Source of the DNA: Alphaproteobacteria bacterium
GTDB lineage: Bacteria; Pseudomonadota; Alphaproteobacteria; TMED109
Assembly (NCBI GenBank): GCA_022825705.1
Contig: JAJDWH010000010.1
Coordinates: forward strand, 1-64,000
DNA length: 64,000 nt
Direction of reading: 5' to 3'
The notes under the pieces were generated by a model. The model did not search any database. It had not been told where the DNA came from and saw only the letters and a list, made by a program, of their open reading frames with translations. Made by a program: the position numbers and the translations under genes. Shown one piece after another: positions 1-8,006 of the stretch (position 1 is its first letter; each line of letters starts with the position of its first letter).

Positions 1-402
1 CTCGGCGAGGGCCAGCTCGGCGGCGCGCGTGTCGAGCCGGGCGAGGACCTGGCCGCTGGTGACGCGGTCGCCCTCGCCGACCAGGCGCTCGAGGAGGATG
101 CCCTCGGCGGTGCTGCTGACGGCGAGGATGTCGGCCTTCACCCGGGCGTCGGCCTCGTGCACGTAGAGGACGGAGGTGCGGATCCACTGCGCCGCCCAGG
201 CGGCCATGGTGGCCAGCAGGACCAGCAGGAGCAGGATCCGCCCGGCGAGGAACAGCAGCCCGCGCCAGCGCGCCGGCGCGGGGGCGTCGGCGGGGGGCTC
301 GGGTGCCGGCGACGGGGCGGTCTGGTCGGAGGCGACGGCCGGGCGGAACCGGCGCTCGGCGCCGAGGTCGAGAGTGCGTCCGGTTTCAAGTTGCCTGGGC
401 AA
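1..402 (-). CDS. HlyD-family membrane fusion (adaptor) protein, partial
   Basis: Reading the minus strand gives an N-terminal cytoplasmic tail rich in Pro/Ala, one transmembrane helix (a run of Leu/Val after GLLFLAGRI), then the start of a biotinyl-lipoyl-like domain (ADILAVSSTAEGILLERLV, then GDRVTSGQVLARLDT). This order is typical of periplasmic adaptor subunits of type I secretion or multidrug efflux systems, which link an inner-membrane pump to an outer-membrane channel. The 3' end lies outside the window, so only about the first 130 residues are seen and the partner pump is unknown. No ATG is available. I chose a TTG at 400-402; an upstream in-frame GTG at 451-453 is the alternative start. 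Confidence 0.7.
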   Translation of the reverse strand, partial: MPRQLETGRTLDLGAERRFRPAVASDQTAPSPAPEPPADAPAPARWRGLLFLAGRILLLLVLLATMAAWAAQWIRTSVLYVHEADARVKADILAVSSTAEGILLERLVGEGDRVTSGQVLARLDTRAAELALAE

Positions 403-686
403 CGCAAGGTGTCTTCTGGTTGTCGGGAGAACGTTAGTATACGTTAAAGACACTGTTTGACGCGATAGATCGCGTGCGTCGACATCTTGACGCTACCTAC
501 CGGGTACCGAAATTGCCTCCCTTACGGGATGTCTGCAGGTCATGAAGGTCGGTCCCTGCCGGTTGAAACCGAACTCCGTGTCGGTCTTCAGACAATCTAT
601 CGAGGGGCATCTCTCCCGCACGGCCAGACTGACTTCGGGGAGGGACGTCGGTTGCCGAAGTAGCGATCGGTTGCCACCATGTCCAC

Positions 687-980
687 ATGAAATCAGTGGG
701 GATCAAGGACCTGAACAGCAAGCTGAGCGAGTACGTCCGGCTTGCGGCGTCCGGCGAAACCCTACTCGTGACCGACCGGGATCAGGTCGTGGCGGAACTC
801 GGCCCACCGCGGGAGACCTGGAGCCCGACTCTCGCCGACGCCTTCCTGGCGGAAGCGGTGCGCTCTGGCGTGCTGACGCCGCCACGGCTGGCCGCCTCGG
901 GGCCGCCGCCTAGGCTCGAGCCGGTCGCCCCGCTGGATGACATTCTGGCCGATCTGGACGAGAGCCGGCGCGACCGGTGA
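687..980 (+). CDS. Phd/YefM-type antitoxin without a toxin gene
   Basis: The 97-residue protein begins with the classic prevent-host-death antitoxin fold (MKSVGIKDLNSKLSEYVRL, GETLLVTDRDQVVAELGPP), which binds its own promoter. The C-terminal half should wrap around a PIN-type (VapC) toxin. The stop codon overlaps a GTG that starts V-I-Y-I and then hits TAA at 989-991. V-I-Y-L/I-D is how VapC toxins of this group usually begin, so the toxin has been lost just after its start codon. The next gene runs in the opposite direction. The antitoxin itself looks intact; whether it is still expressed cannot be told. Confidence 0.85.
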   Translation: MKSVGIKDLNSKLSEYVRLAASGETLLVTDRDQVVAELGPPRETWSPTLADAFLAEAVRSGVLTPPRLAASGPPPRLEPVAPLDDILADLDESRRDR

Positions 981-991
981 TCTATATATAA
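977..991 (+). pseudogene. Five-codon remnant of a VapC-type toxin start
   Basis: GTG overlaps the antitoxin TGA by four bases, the coupling seen in the other TA pairs here, and encodes V-I-Y-I before TAA. The sequence after it (986-996) matches 11 bases of the terminal repeat of the TnpB element at 6.7-8.0 kb. Too short to be sure; judged by context. Confidence 0.35.
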
Positions 992-999
992 GCCCCGAA

Positions 1000-2103
1000 T
1001 TATTCGGCACTGATCCACGCGGCGCCGTAGTCGTTATCAAGCTCGCGATACATGCTGTGGGCGTGATCCACGGTGCCGTCGTCGTCTTGTAACGCGTATT
1101 CGAGCACCAGCGACGGGCTGGTCACGCGGAAATACACCGCGCCCAGGACACCCTGCTGCCCCCACCAGCCAAAGTACGTGTCGTCGATTTCGGCCACCAC
1201 GGTCTTCATTTTGTCGGCGTAGTCGTCGTCGTTCATGAATCCCAAACGGGCCTCGATCACCTCCAGGAGCAGCGTTCTCTGCACAGCGGTCAGTCCGCTG
1301 CCCCTGATGCCTTCCGGTGCAACGGTTGCACCGTACTTCCCCGGCCCCAGCAGGAGGTCGATGGGCTTCTCGGCTCGAACGGCTTGTCCTCTCTGTTCGT
1401 CCGTCAGGCTATCCATGAACGCTTGCGCCGCCGCAGTCTCCCTCTGCGTAATGAAGATGTCGTCGCCGTCGTGGCGCAGATGCAGCGGCTGGCCGCCGGT
1501 CAGCATCGGCGACAAGGAAACGTTCGGCCCGAATACGGTGGCGTTGATCGCGAGATGGTGTCCGCCGAACTGGAACATCCAGGGCGCCGTAGCGGACGGT
1601 TCTCCGAGAAACGCAGCGTAATAGTGTTCACTGCCGTATTTCATGACGCCGAACACGTTTCCCGAGACCAGTAGGTCTTCCGCGGCCAACTGCCAGGTGA
1701 TGTTTCTGACGCCGTCTTCACTCAGAAGTTCCCCGAGGAGCCCGTCGAGGTTTTCCCGCTGCGATGCCGAGAGTGCACCGAGCTTCACGCCACCGCGCGG
1801 GACCATGCCCTCAGGGAAGTTGGACCAGTTCGAGCGCTGGGCGTTGTCGGTAAACCGATAGGTCGCCGCGTGTCTCTGATCGGCGTCCAGCGAGTCCAGA
1901 AAGACCTTGGCGGCCGCGACGATGGCCGCGGACTTCTCGTCCGCCGCCGGTACGTTGTGAGCGGGCCTGAGGTTCATCTCCACGGGTGCGGGAGCGGCTC
2001 CAAAAAAGATCTGCGCAGCAATATCGGGGTGCAACAACAGGCCGAGGAAGGCTGCGGCAACGACAACAGCTGCACCGAGCAGGTAGATCAGCACACGTTT
2101 CAT
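1000..2103 (-). CDS. DUF3500 family protein, membrane-anchored or exported
   Basis: The 367-residue product starts with a hydrophobic segment (MKRVLIYLLGAAVVVAAAFL) that acts as a signal peptide or anchor, followed by a DUF3500 domain recognisable from WSNFPEGMVPRGGVKLG, WMFQFGGHHLAIN and the late FRVTSPSLVLEY. The biochemical role of DUF3500 is not established; members are usually secreted and occur next to transport or degradation genes. The final residues are W-I-S-A-E before TAA at 1000-1002. A short perfect hairpin (CCGAAT/ATTCGG) overlaps the stop. No operon partner is visible; fic lies upstream on the same strand about 160 bases away. Confidence 0.8.
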   Translation of the reverse strand: MKRVLIYLLGAAVVVAAAFLGLLLHPDIAAQIFFGAAPAPVEMNLRPAHNVPAADEKSAAIVAAAKVFLDSLDADQRHAATYRFTDNAQRSNWSNFPEGMVPRGGVKLGALSASQRENLDGLLGELLSEDGVRNITWQLAAEDLLVSGNVFGVMKYGSEHYYAAFLGEPSATAPWMFQFGGHHLAINATVFGPNVSLSPMLTGGQPLHLRHDGDDIFITQRETAAAQAFMDSLTDEQRGQAVRAEKPIDLLLGPGKYGATVAPEGIRGSGLTAVQRTLLLEVIEARLGFMNDDDYADKMKTVVAEIDDTYFGWWGQQGVLGAVYFRVTSPSLVLEYALQDDDGTVDHAHSMYRELDNDYGAAWISAE

Positions 2104-2263
2104 GGATCCAGTCTCTCAGATGCTGTCCGTCCTTTTTCGGAGGAGATTGTGGGTACCTTCGGTTGCGATGTGGGTAGTCAGTCCCCCAGGTGTTCGAAAT
2201 ACTTGCCGGCAAACAGGAGGTGTGTACACGCGTCGATGTCGCGTGGACCTTTCATGTGAACGA

Positions 2264-3805
2264 TCAGCTATCGCCATCGCCAAAGGCCTCTTTGCAAATG
2301 GCCTCGATGTGCGTCGCTTCGTCATCGGTTAGGGCCGCGAACTCCCTTTCGCGGCGCCCCTTCGGCAGTCTGCCGTCGTTCTGCCGGATAAACATGATCA
2401 GGTCCTGCGCCAGACGGTCGGGCATTTCCACCGTCTCCATGATGCGCCGTTGTGCTTCGTCGTGGCGGCGCAAATAGTCGATCTCCTCCGGCAGGTCATG
2501 TTCGACCGTGCGGGCGACACAGCCGTAGAGAAACTCGGCTGCAGCCGTGCAGTCGAAATACCGGTACAAGTCGGCTGTGTCGTTGAGGACCTCGACATTC
2601 CGGCTTGCCGTCGACCGCCAGTTGATGAAAGGCATTAGCGGCCCGGAATGGCCTTGCAGCGTGTCGCGGTAATCGTCGATCCGGTCCAGCATCACCGCGG
2701 ATACGGGAAAGACCATGCCCGGCGGTGTGAATTTCTGTTCCGCCAACACGTGATGGATCAGGCAGCGGTGCAGGCGGCCGTTCCCGTCTTGATAAGGGTG
2801 GATATAGACGAAGCCGAACGCCGTGGCGGTTGCCTGAAGCACCGGATCGATTGCGCTCGTGGTCATCCGCTCATTGGCTGCGAACAAGCCATCCAACAGG
2901 GCAGGCAGATCTTCCGGCCGTGCGCCGATGAATTCCGGCAGGGGCTCGGCATTGTGATCGCGCTCGCCGAGGAAAATGCCATCGGGGCGCAGGCCTGCCC
3001 GGATGAAGCGGGTGTCCTCGATCAGGATGCCGTGCAGGTGGTTGAGCTCATCGAGTGTGAGTCGAGATCTGCCGGCCTGGAGGACCGCACGGCCCCAGCG
3101 CTCAAGCCGGCTGCGCGGCGGGCGCTCGCCCTCGATGGCAAAGCTGGCACGGCTGTCTGCCAGCAACAGAAAGCTCGCGGCCCGGGAAATCAGTTGTCCG
3201 CTGGTTCGGCCTACGATTTCTGCAGCCTTGTCGGCGAGGCGGCGTTCTCGATGGTCTTCGAGAGCCTTGGTGCGGCGAATGATCGGGCAATAGCCGCTCG
3301 TGCCAAGCAGGTTGTCCCGCACGCGGTGGCGCTTCGATAGCGCGGCATTGCTGGTCACATAACCCGTCGGATCGAGAGCGTCGACGGCCGTTACGATCGG
3401 CGCGTCGTCGATCGGTAGCTGCCGGCCGGTCATGCACTCATAGAAAAACCAGACCCGGCGGGTGACCGTCCCGGTTGGCGCATCGCGCACGAATGCCGAG
3501 ATCGTGTCCGGGTCCACGGTGTCGAACACGCGCTTGAGTACGAGCGGGTCGAACCGTTCGTGGCGAAGGGCGAAACGGAGATGGTCCGTGACTTGGTGGC
3601 CCGGCCAGTACCGCTTGTCGAAAATGGTCCAGCCGTCTTCTTCACGGTGACTGCCCTTGATAAAACCGTCGGCAACGGCGCTCACTGCCCGGACTGGGGC
3701 CGCGATCCCAAGGCCATGGACCAGCGCGGTCCAACCGGCCAGCCTTGTCTGCTTCGGGACAAGGCGACCCTGAAATGACGGGGGCGTGTTGCCACTCAGT
3801 TTCAT
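2264..3805 (-). CDS. Fic family protein (AMPylase), class II
   Basis: Fic proteins transfer AMP from ATP to hydroxyl side chains of target proteins. The 513-residue product carries the catalytic loop HPYQDGNGRLHR at about residues 336-347 (His, then Gly-Asn-Gly-Arg). It also carries an N-terminal inhibitory helix with SFAIEGE at about 221-227, matching the (S/T)xxxE(G/N) motif that places Glu in the active site and silences the enzyme. Inhibition in cis marks it as class II. A PINWRST segment and a C-terminal helical domain follow the Fic core, as in long Fic/DUF4172-type proteins. It stands alone with its own upstream region, in which GTCGAAA is repeated five times. Target unknown. Confidence 0.9.
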   Translation of the reverse strand: MKLSGNTPPSFQGRLVPKQTRLAGWTALVHGLGIAAPVRAVSAVADGFIKGSHREEDGWTIFDKRYWPGHQVTDHLRFALRHERFDPLVLKRVFDTVDPDTISAFVRDAPTGTVTRRVWFFYECMTGRQLPIDDAPIVTAVDALDPTGYVTSNAALSKRHRVRDNLLGTSGYCPIIRRTKALEDHRERRLADKAAEIVGRTSGQLISRAASFLLLADSRASFAIEGERPPRSRLERWGRAVLQAGRSRLTLDELNHLHGILIEDTRFIRAGLRPDGIFLGERDHNAEPLPEFIGARPEDLPALLDGLFAANERMTTSAIDPVLQATATAFGFVYIHPYQDGNGRLHRCLIHHVLAEQKFTPPGMVFPVSAVMLDRIDDYRDTLQGHSGPLMPFINWRSTASRNVEVLNDTADLYRYFDCTAAAEFLYGCVARTVEHDLPEEIDYLRRHDEAQRRIMETVEMPDRLAQDLIMFIRQNDGRLPKGRREREFAALTDDEATHIEAICKEAFGDGDS

Positions 3806-3807
3806 CA

Positions 3808-3942
3808 GTCGAAAATACTTTCACTGCAGTCGAAAAGAAACCGATAATGCTACGGCCCGTCGAAATCTATCATACACCCATGCCGTCGAAAATCATTCAC
3901 GAAAATCGAGACAGCATGCAAATCCGTTTCATGGGTCGAAAA
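3808..3942. promoter_or_regulatory. Five copies of GTCGAAA(A) upstream of fic
   Basis: Copies begin at 3808, 3829, 3859, 3885 and 3935. The first lies directly before the fic start codon. All are in the same orientation, spaced 21, 30, 26 and 50 bases apart, in an AT-richer stretch. They could bind a repressor or activator of fic; no regulator is encoded next to them. Confidence 0.4.
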
Positions 3943-4111
3943 ACGCCTGATTGAACTTGTTTACCGTGCTGGCCTGGCAATCACCAATGACGAAGCGGCG
4001 CTCCTGAAGGCGGGAGAATCGGCGGCGCACATTGCTGTCATCGTAGTGGATTTGGGTGTCCGTCAGCGGTACGCCGTACCCCTGTAGATCGTCGCTTCGT
4101 TCATCAAACAG
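3929..4111 (-). pseudogene. Unidentified gene fragment
   Basis: Between a TAG at 4112-4114 and a TGA at 3929-3931 the minus strand stays open for about 60 codons with protein-like composition (for example YGVPLTDTQIHYDDSNVRRR and RLQERRFVIGD). No start codon fits, and I do not recognise the family. It looks like the 3' end of a gene lost by deletion. It overlaps the repeats upstream of fic. Confidence 0.25.
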
Positions 4112-4164
4112 CTACCTCATGCCGCCATGCCGAACTCCCGCCGGACCGCGCCGGCGCCGGCGAA

Positions 4165-4488
4165 TTACGACAGCAGCCGGTAGTACTGTTGTTTGTAGCG
4201 GACCTTGCGGGAGAGCACCTCCGAATCATTGGCCCCGCTCCCGATGAACGGGATCAGATCGCGCGGGCTCAGCTACCCCTGCTCCATGCGGAACTTGATC
4301 GCAGCCACTGGGCTGGGATAGCCCATCGGCTCGTGCTTGCTCTCATAGAGCTCGACGAGGTCGGCCAGAACGTCGAGCTCGTCGAACTCGGGACTGTCAG
4401 GCTCCGCGCCCATCAGCACATCGATCCGCACAAGCGCGGCTTCGTAATCCTCCTCGGTCTGGATCGGCTTGATCGTGCTATTGGCCAT
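4165..4488 (-). pseudogene. higA: HigA-type antitoxin broken by an in-frame stop
   Basis: The first 71 codons (MANSTIKPIQTEEDYEAAL, then DELDVLADLVELYESKH and IKFRMEQG) match the N-terminal part of HigA antitoxins of the COG5499 type. A TAG then interrupts the frame, and the same frame continues with LSPRDLIPFIGSGANDSEVLS, the beginning of the helix-turn-helix. It then degenerates and ends at TAA 4165-4167. The gene is therefore a nonsense mutant with a damaged HTH. Its toxin partner survives only as the C-terminal scrap just upstream. Confidence 0.75.
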
Positions 4489-4489
4489 C

Positions 4490-4561
4490 TCATACCTCCT
4501 CGACGTTTATGGCGTCATGCTCGGCGTGGGTGCCGAAGAAACACACGTAGTGGTCCGGCCC
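4490..4561 (-). pseudogene. higB: C-terminal remnant of a HigB-type toxin
   Basis: One base upstream of the higA start codon, a frame ends in HYVCFFGTHAEHDAINVEEV and a TGA. F-x-G-T-H-A-x-(Y/H)-D is the usual C-terminus of HigB mRNA interferases that sit in front of HigA. The rest of the toxin gene is absent, so the toxin cannot be made. Confidence 0.65.
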
Positions 4562-4757
4562 TCCCGAAATTCCCGTTTTTCGAGAGTCGACGTGGACTTG
4601 GGATCGGGCAGTCTCAAATGCCACAGAAAAACAATTTCCTACACTGAGCCAAACACTTGTTTACGCCAGAGCGGTGCAGCCGCCTGCAGGGCCAGCATGC
4701 ATGCGATGTGCCATGGTGGCCATATGGCCGTTATGCATGAACACGGGAGACCGGCGA

Positions 4758-5042
4758 ATGGCTGAGGAACCGGAGGCGAAGCAGGCACGCGTGCATCGGC
4801 GCGTCGATGCCAGGAGCAAGCGCACGCTGGAGCGGGCGGCGGCCTACGAGGAAACCACCGTCACCCGGTTCGTGCTGCGCCACGCCATGGCGGCAGCGGA
4901 GCGGGTGATCAAGGCGCGCGAGCAGTTCGTCCTTCCAGCGACAGATTGGGCTGCGTTCCACGATGCCTTGCTCAACCCGCCGGCGCCGAACGCGGTGCTG
5001 CGGCGAGCTGCCCGCCGTTATCGTGAGCGCGTCAGTGGATGA
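4758..5042 (+). CDS. DUF1778 (TacA-like) antitoxin
   Basis: The 94-residue protein has a ribbon-helix-helix N-terminus (RVHRRVDARSKRTLERAA, then ETTVTRFVLRHAM) and the C-terminal arm typical of DUF1778 antitoxins, including AFHDALLNPPAPNAVLRRAARRY. These neutralise GNAT toxins that acetylate aminoacyl-tRNA. The chosen ATG has GGGAGA eight bases upstream; earlier in-frame ATGs lack this. A 12-bp palindrome (GGCCATATGGCC, 4718-4729) upstream of the start could be its operator. The downstream acetyltransferase is broken, so the antitoxin now stands without an active toxin. Confidence 0.85.
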   Translation: MAEEPEAKQARVHRRVDARSKRTLERAAAYEETTVTRFVLRHAMAAAERVIKAREQFVLPATDWAAFHDALLNPPAPNAVLRRAARRYRERVSG

Positions 5043-5544
5043 ATCCACTGTTGCCGTTGAGCTGCTGGGCCCCCATCACGACCGCGAATCCTTCCGTTGC
5101 GGGGAGCCAGCTCTAGACCGCTACCTGCGCCAGCAGGCCGCCCAGGACACCTGGCGGCGGACTGTGCAGGTCTTCGTTGCGACAGGGGGCGTGTCCAGGG
5201 AGACCGCTGGCTACTACACGCTGAGCGCAGCGAGTTTCGAGAAGGACCGGCTGCCGGCGGAGGTGGCGCGACGGTTGCCGCATTAGCCGGTGTGGACATC
5301 TGTAGGCGGGCGGTTAGCGATTGACCGGGGACACCAAGGACACGGATTCGGCGAATTCTTCCCGGTGGGTGCGGTCCGACGGTTCGTACGGGTGAGCGAT
5401 GTGATCGGCGTTTACGCGATTGTCATCGATGCGAAGACCGACGGGGCTGCCGCCTTCTACGAACGCTACGGCTTTCAATCCTTTCCGACCGTGGTACGGC
5501 GTCTGTTCCTGCCGCTTCGAACCTTCGAGAAGCTCGAGCTGTAG
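5023..5544 (+). pseudogene. TacT-like GNAT toxin interrupted by one in-frame TAG
   Basis: The frame overlaps the antitoxin stop, as usual for TacAT. It reads ELLGPHHDRESFRCGEPALD, YLRQQAAQDTWRRTVQVF and AGYYTLSAASFEKDRLP, then TAG at 5284-5286. Without any frame change it continues through the acetyl-CoA-binding part (GRLAIDRGHQGHGFGE, VYAIVIDAKTDGAAAFYERY, GFQSFP) to a stop at 5542-5544. At the TAG position relatives have Tyr (RLPRYPVP), so a single base change (TAY to TAG) explains the break. The flanking sequence is well preserved, so the mutation looks recent. The start is GTG at 5023 or 5035. Confidence 0.8.
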
Positions 5545-5980
5545 AGGTTGGTCGATGTGCGGGGCTTGAGTTCCTTCCCTGCTGGCTTGTCGCATGCGAC
5601 GGGGCGTTTCGGATGGTCCCGCACCGGCTCGTCCCCACCATTCCTCCCGCGCTCCATCCGACATCTTCGGTGCGAAGCCATTGACACTAGGCCTTCGTTC
5701 CGCCTGGCTTTCGCTACTTGGGAATCGATCTCGTAACGGTCGGTTCCCCGGCTATGCAAGGAGTTGCGCTTCGCTTAGCCACGGCGGGAGGCTGAAAGGC
5801 TTGCGGAAACCAGGCGGTGGTGCTGGATCAGATGGAGATGGTCAAATGATGTCGGTCTCGGTGGTTGTGAGCCCCCGATAACGGTACTTCCAACGGTACG
5901 ATATCGCGCGGGATTGATCCGCCGGGCAGAGGCTGACGGTGGTCCTGTTTCGGAGTTGTGGCCGCCGCTCCGGCTCCACA
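5545..5980. other. Intergenic stretch, no gene recognised
   Basis: Short open frames on both strands have no recognisable protein features. It may hold decayed mobile DNA, but I see no terminal repeats. Confidence 0.4.
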
Positions 5981-6015
5981 TTGACAAGACATGACTAGTC
6001 TTTAATACTGGTCAT
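5981..6015 (+). promoter_or_regulatory. Promoter with overlapping operator for the 6.0-kb TA module; probably leaderless
   Basis: TTGACA (5981-5986) and TAATAC (6003-6008) are 16 bases apart and form a good sigma-70-type promoter. The predicted start of transcription falls at or within a few bases of the ATG at 6016, and there is no ribosome binding site, so the transcript should be leaderless. An imperfect inverted repeat, ATGACTAGT (5991-5999) and ACTGGTCAT (6007-6015), covers the -10 region and fits autorepression by the antitoxin. Confidence 0.55.
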
Positions 6016-6255
6016 ATGGAAACGATCAAGGCTTCCGATTTCAAGGCCCGCTGCCTGGCCATCCTTGATCGCGTTTCCGCGACGGGAGAACCCGTGGTCA
6101 TTCTGAAACGCGGTCGGCCGGTGGCGGAACTGGGTCCGGTGCGTAGCGTCGCCGTCGGATTTCCACAATCGGGACTGGCCGGCACGGTTACCGTGGTTGG
6201 GGACATCGTGGAGCCCGCTGTGGCGGAACAGGAGTGGGAAGCGTTGCAGCGGTGA
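6016..6255 (+). CDS. Phd/YefM-type antitoxin
   Basis: The 79-residue protein begins METIKASDFKARCLAILDRV, followed by GEPVVILKRGRPVAELGPV, the DNA-binding half of the Phd/YefM family. The acidic C-terminal tail should bind the PIN toxin encoded next. It overlaps the toxin gene by four bases (GTGA), so the two are translationally coupled. The promoter and an operator-like inverted repeat directly precede the start codon, consistent with autoregulation by the antitoxin-toxin complex. Confidence 0.88.
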   Translation: METIKASDFKARCLAILDRVSATGEPVVILKRGRPVAELGPVRSVAVGFPQSGLAGTVTVVGDIVEPAVAEQEWEALQR

Positions 6256-6650
6256 GAGCCCTGCTTGATACGCACGTACTGATCTGGTGGTTCGGTGATC
6301 GCTCGCGGCTGTCGCCGGCTCAGCAGCAGATTCTCGCTTCCGCGAGCCCGGAGGCGCCCCTCGTGGTATCGGACATTTCGCTCTGGGAAGTGGCGACCCT
6401 GCATGACCTTGGCCGAATTCGGCTGGCCATGCCAGTGCGCGAATGGCTCGACCGCGCCACGGCCGCGCCGCTGGTGCGACGGCAGGGTATATCTCCGGCG
6501 ATCGCCGCGGAATTGACGGTGATTCCGAATTCCTTTCATCGAGACCCGGCCGACCGGATACTTGTTGCCACTGCCCGCGTGCTCGGCGCAACCCTCCTCA
6601 CGCAGGACCGCAGGATTGCTGAATCCGGACTGGTGGAAACGCTGGGTTGA
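6252..6650 (+). CDS. PIN-domain toxin (VapC-like)
   Basis: VapC toxins are Mg-dependent RNases that cut tRNA or rRNA. This 132-residue protein starts with GTG inside the antitoxin stop and has the PIN signature: LLDTHVLIWWF (first Asp), SDISLWEVATL (Glu), and DPADRILVATARVLGATLLTQDRRI (last two Asp). All four acidic positions are present and the length is normal, so the module looks functional. The TnpB element ends seven bases after the stop codon. Confidence 0.9.
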   Translation: MRALLDTHVLIWWFGDRSRLSPAQQQILASASPEAPLVVSDISLWEVATLHDLGRIRLAMPVREWLDRATAAPLVRRQGISPAIAAELTVIPNSFHRDPADRILVATARVLGATLLTQDRRIAESGLVETLG

Positions 6651-6656
6651 AAAGAG

Positions 6657-6681
6657 TGGGGCTTATATCGATTACTTGACA
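6657..6681. repeat. Left terminal inverted repeat of the TnpB element
   Basis: Starts TGGGGCTTATAT and is the exact reverse complement of 8007-8031 (25 of 25 bases). It lies immediately after the tnpB stop codon (6684-6686), so any guide-RNA (omega RNA) scaffold on the minus strand would run through it into the flank. Confidence 0.9.
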
Positions 6682-6683
6682 AC

Positions 6684-7952
6684 TTACGCCGCCAGCCTTC
6701 GATCCGTTTCACGGGTCGTCGGGGTCGCTGAATGCGAACGCCCCTCGCCGTGCAGCCGCGCCAGTCCCCGACGCCGGATGTTGCGGGCCGCGTTCAGGTC
6801 CGCGTGATCCGCGTGGCCGCAGGCCACGCACTCGAAACTCGCTCGGCTGCGGCGCGAGGCGGCGTCCGCATGGCCGCACACGGCGCAGGTCCGGCTGGTA
6901 TGGGCTGGGTCCACCGCGATCAGCCGCGGCGCCTTGTATGCGAGCATCGTGCGGAGACCGCCCCAGCCCGTCGCCAGGATCCCGCGGTTCAGGCCGGCCT
7001 TCTGCCGGACGTGCCGTCCGGGCGCCACCACCGTGCCCCTCGCCGATGCCGTCATCGCGCGCGTCCGCAACGCCTCGACCACTACCGTGCCCCCGGCCAG
7101 CGACCGGCTCACGTGGTGCTGCCAGTTGCGGCGCCGCTGCGCGATCCGCCGTTGCGTGCGGGCCAGCCGCCGCCGCGTGCGCTCGCGCCGTCGCGAGCCG
7201 CGGCGCTGCCGGGCGAGGCGGCGCTGATACCGCCGGACCCTCGCCTCGAGCCGCCGGCTGTCCGGCGCGTGCACGATGCAGGCGCGGCAGCCGTCGCTGA
7301 CGGCGACCTGGCCGACGTTCATGTCGACGCCGGTGACGGTACCGTCGTCGGGACGCGCGGGCGCCGCGACCGCGTAGCACACGGTGGCCATCCACTTGCC
7401 GTTGACGCGCTTGAGGACGGCCTGCACGGGCTCGGCGTCCGGGTACGGGTTGCCGCCCCGGCGGCGCAGCGCGAGCCAGCCGATCTTCGGAAACCACAGC
7501 TTGCCGTCCCGGATGCGCACATCCTGCGGGATCGTCACGCTGTCGCGGCCGCGGCGCTTGAACCGCGGCCGCCCGGCCTCGCCCCGGAAGAACCGCCGCC
7601 AGGCGTCGGCCTGGTATTTCAGGGTGTAGCGCACCGGAGCGTACGGCATGGCCTGCAGCCAGGGCGTCACCCGGCGCAGTTGCGTGAACGCCTTGCCCAG
7701 CGTGAAGAACGTCGGCGCCGGCGGCTTCGCACCGCACATGCGCGCCATGTCGTAGAGCTGCGCCTGCTGGTCGAGCATCTCGTTCCAGACGAACCGGCAG
7801 GCGCCGGCGACGGCGGCTAGGCGCTGGGCGGTGGCCGGCCGGTCGAACAGCACCCGGTAGACGATCTGGCGGTGCTCCACGCCGTCAGGCGCGTCGGGCT
7901 CGGGCCCACCGGCGCACCGATCGGTCGGTGCGGGCCGCGGCGGATGCTTCAT
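6684..7952 (-). CDS. tnpB: TnpB, RNA-guided nuclease of an IS200/IS605-like element
   Basis: The N-terminal domain (YRVLFDRPATAQRLAAV, CRFVWNEML) matches the helix-turn-helix_16/OrfB region. The RuvC-like core has all three acidic residues: Asp in GVDMNVGQVAV, Glu in GTVVVEAL, and Asp in HADLNAARNI. A zinc ribbon sits between the last two (CAVCGHA and CVACGHA). An Arg-rich bridge region lies between RuvC-I and II. With about 420 residues and no lesions it should be active as a guided nuclease. I chose the ATG at 7950-7952 (MKHPPRPAP); an upstream in-frame start at 8012 lies inside the terminal repeat, and a GTG at 7880 is a shorter option. Confidence 0.85.
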   Translation of the reverse strand: MKHPPRPAPTDRCAGGPEPDAPDGVEHRQIVYRVLFDRPATAQRLAAVAGACRFVWNEMLDQQAQLYDMARMCGAKPPAPTFFTLGKAFTQLRRVTPWLQAMPYAPVRYTLKYQADAWRRFFRGEAGRPRFKRRGRDSVTIPQDVRIRDGKLWFPKIGWLALRRRGGNPYPDAEPVQAVLKRVNGKWMATVCYAVAAPARPDDGTVTGVDMNVGQVAVSDGCRACIVHAPDSRRLEARVRRYQRRLARQRRGSRRRERTRRRLARTQRRIAQRRRNWQHHVSRSLAGGTVVVEALRTRAMTASARGTVVAPGRHVRQKAGLNRGILATGWGGLRTMLAYKAPRLIAVDPAHTSRTCAVCGHADAASRRSRASFECVACGHADHADLNAARNIRRRGLARLHGEGRSHSATPTTRETDRRLAA

Positions 7953-8006
7953 GTGTGTTCTTGTAGCACAAGAACACTGGAGGAACAAATCGGCATGTTC
8001 CTGATC

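Noticed and set aside
4165-5544. Recoding of TAG as an amino acid
   Set aside because: Several clearly functional genes in the window end at TAG, and the affected genes show other damage (HigB loss, degenerate HigA HTH).
5545-5890. Possible group II intron RNA or transposase remnant
   Set aside because: No domain V-like hairpin or protein motif could be identified with confidence.
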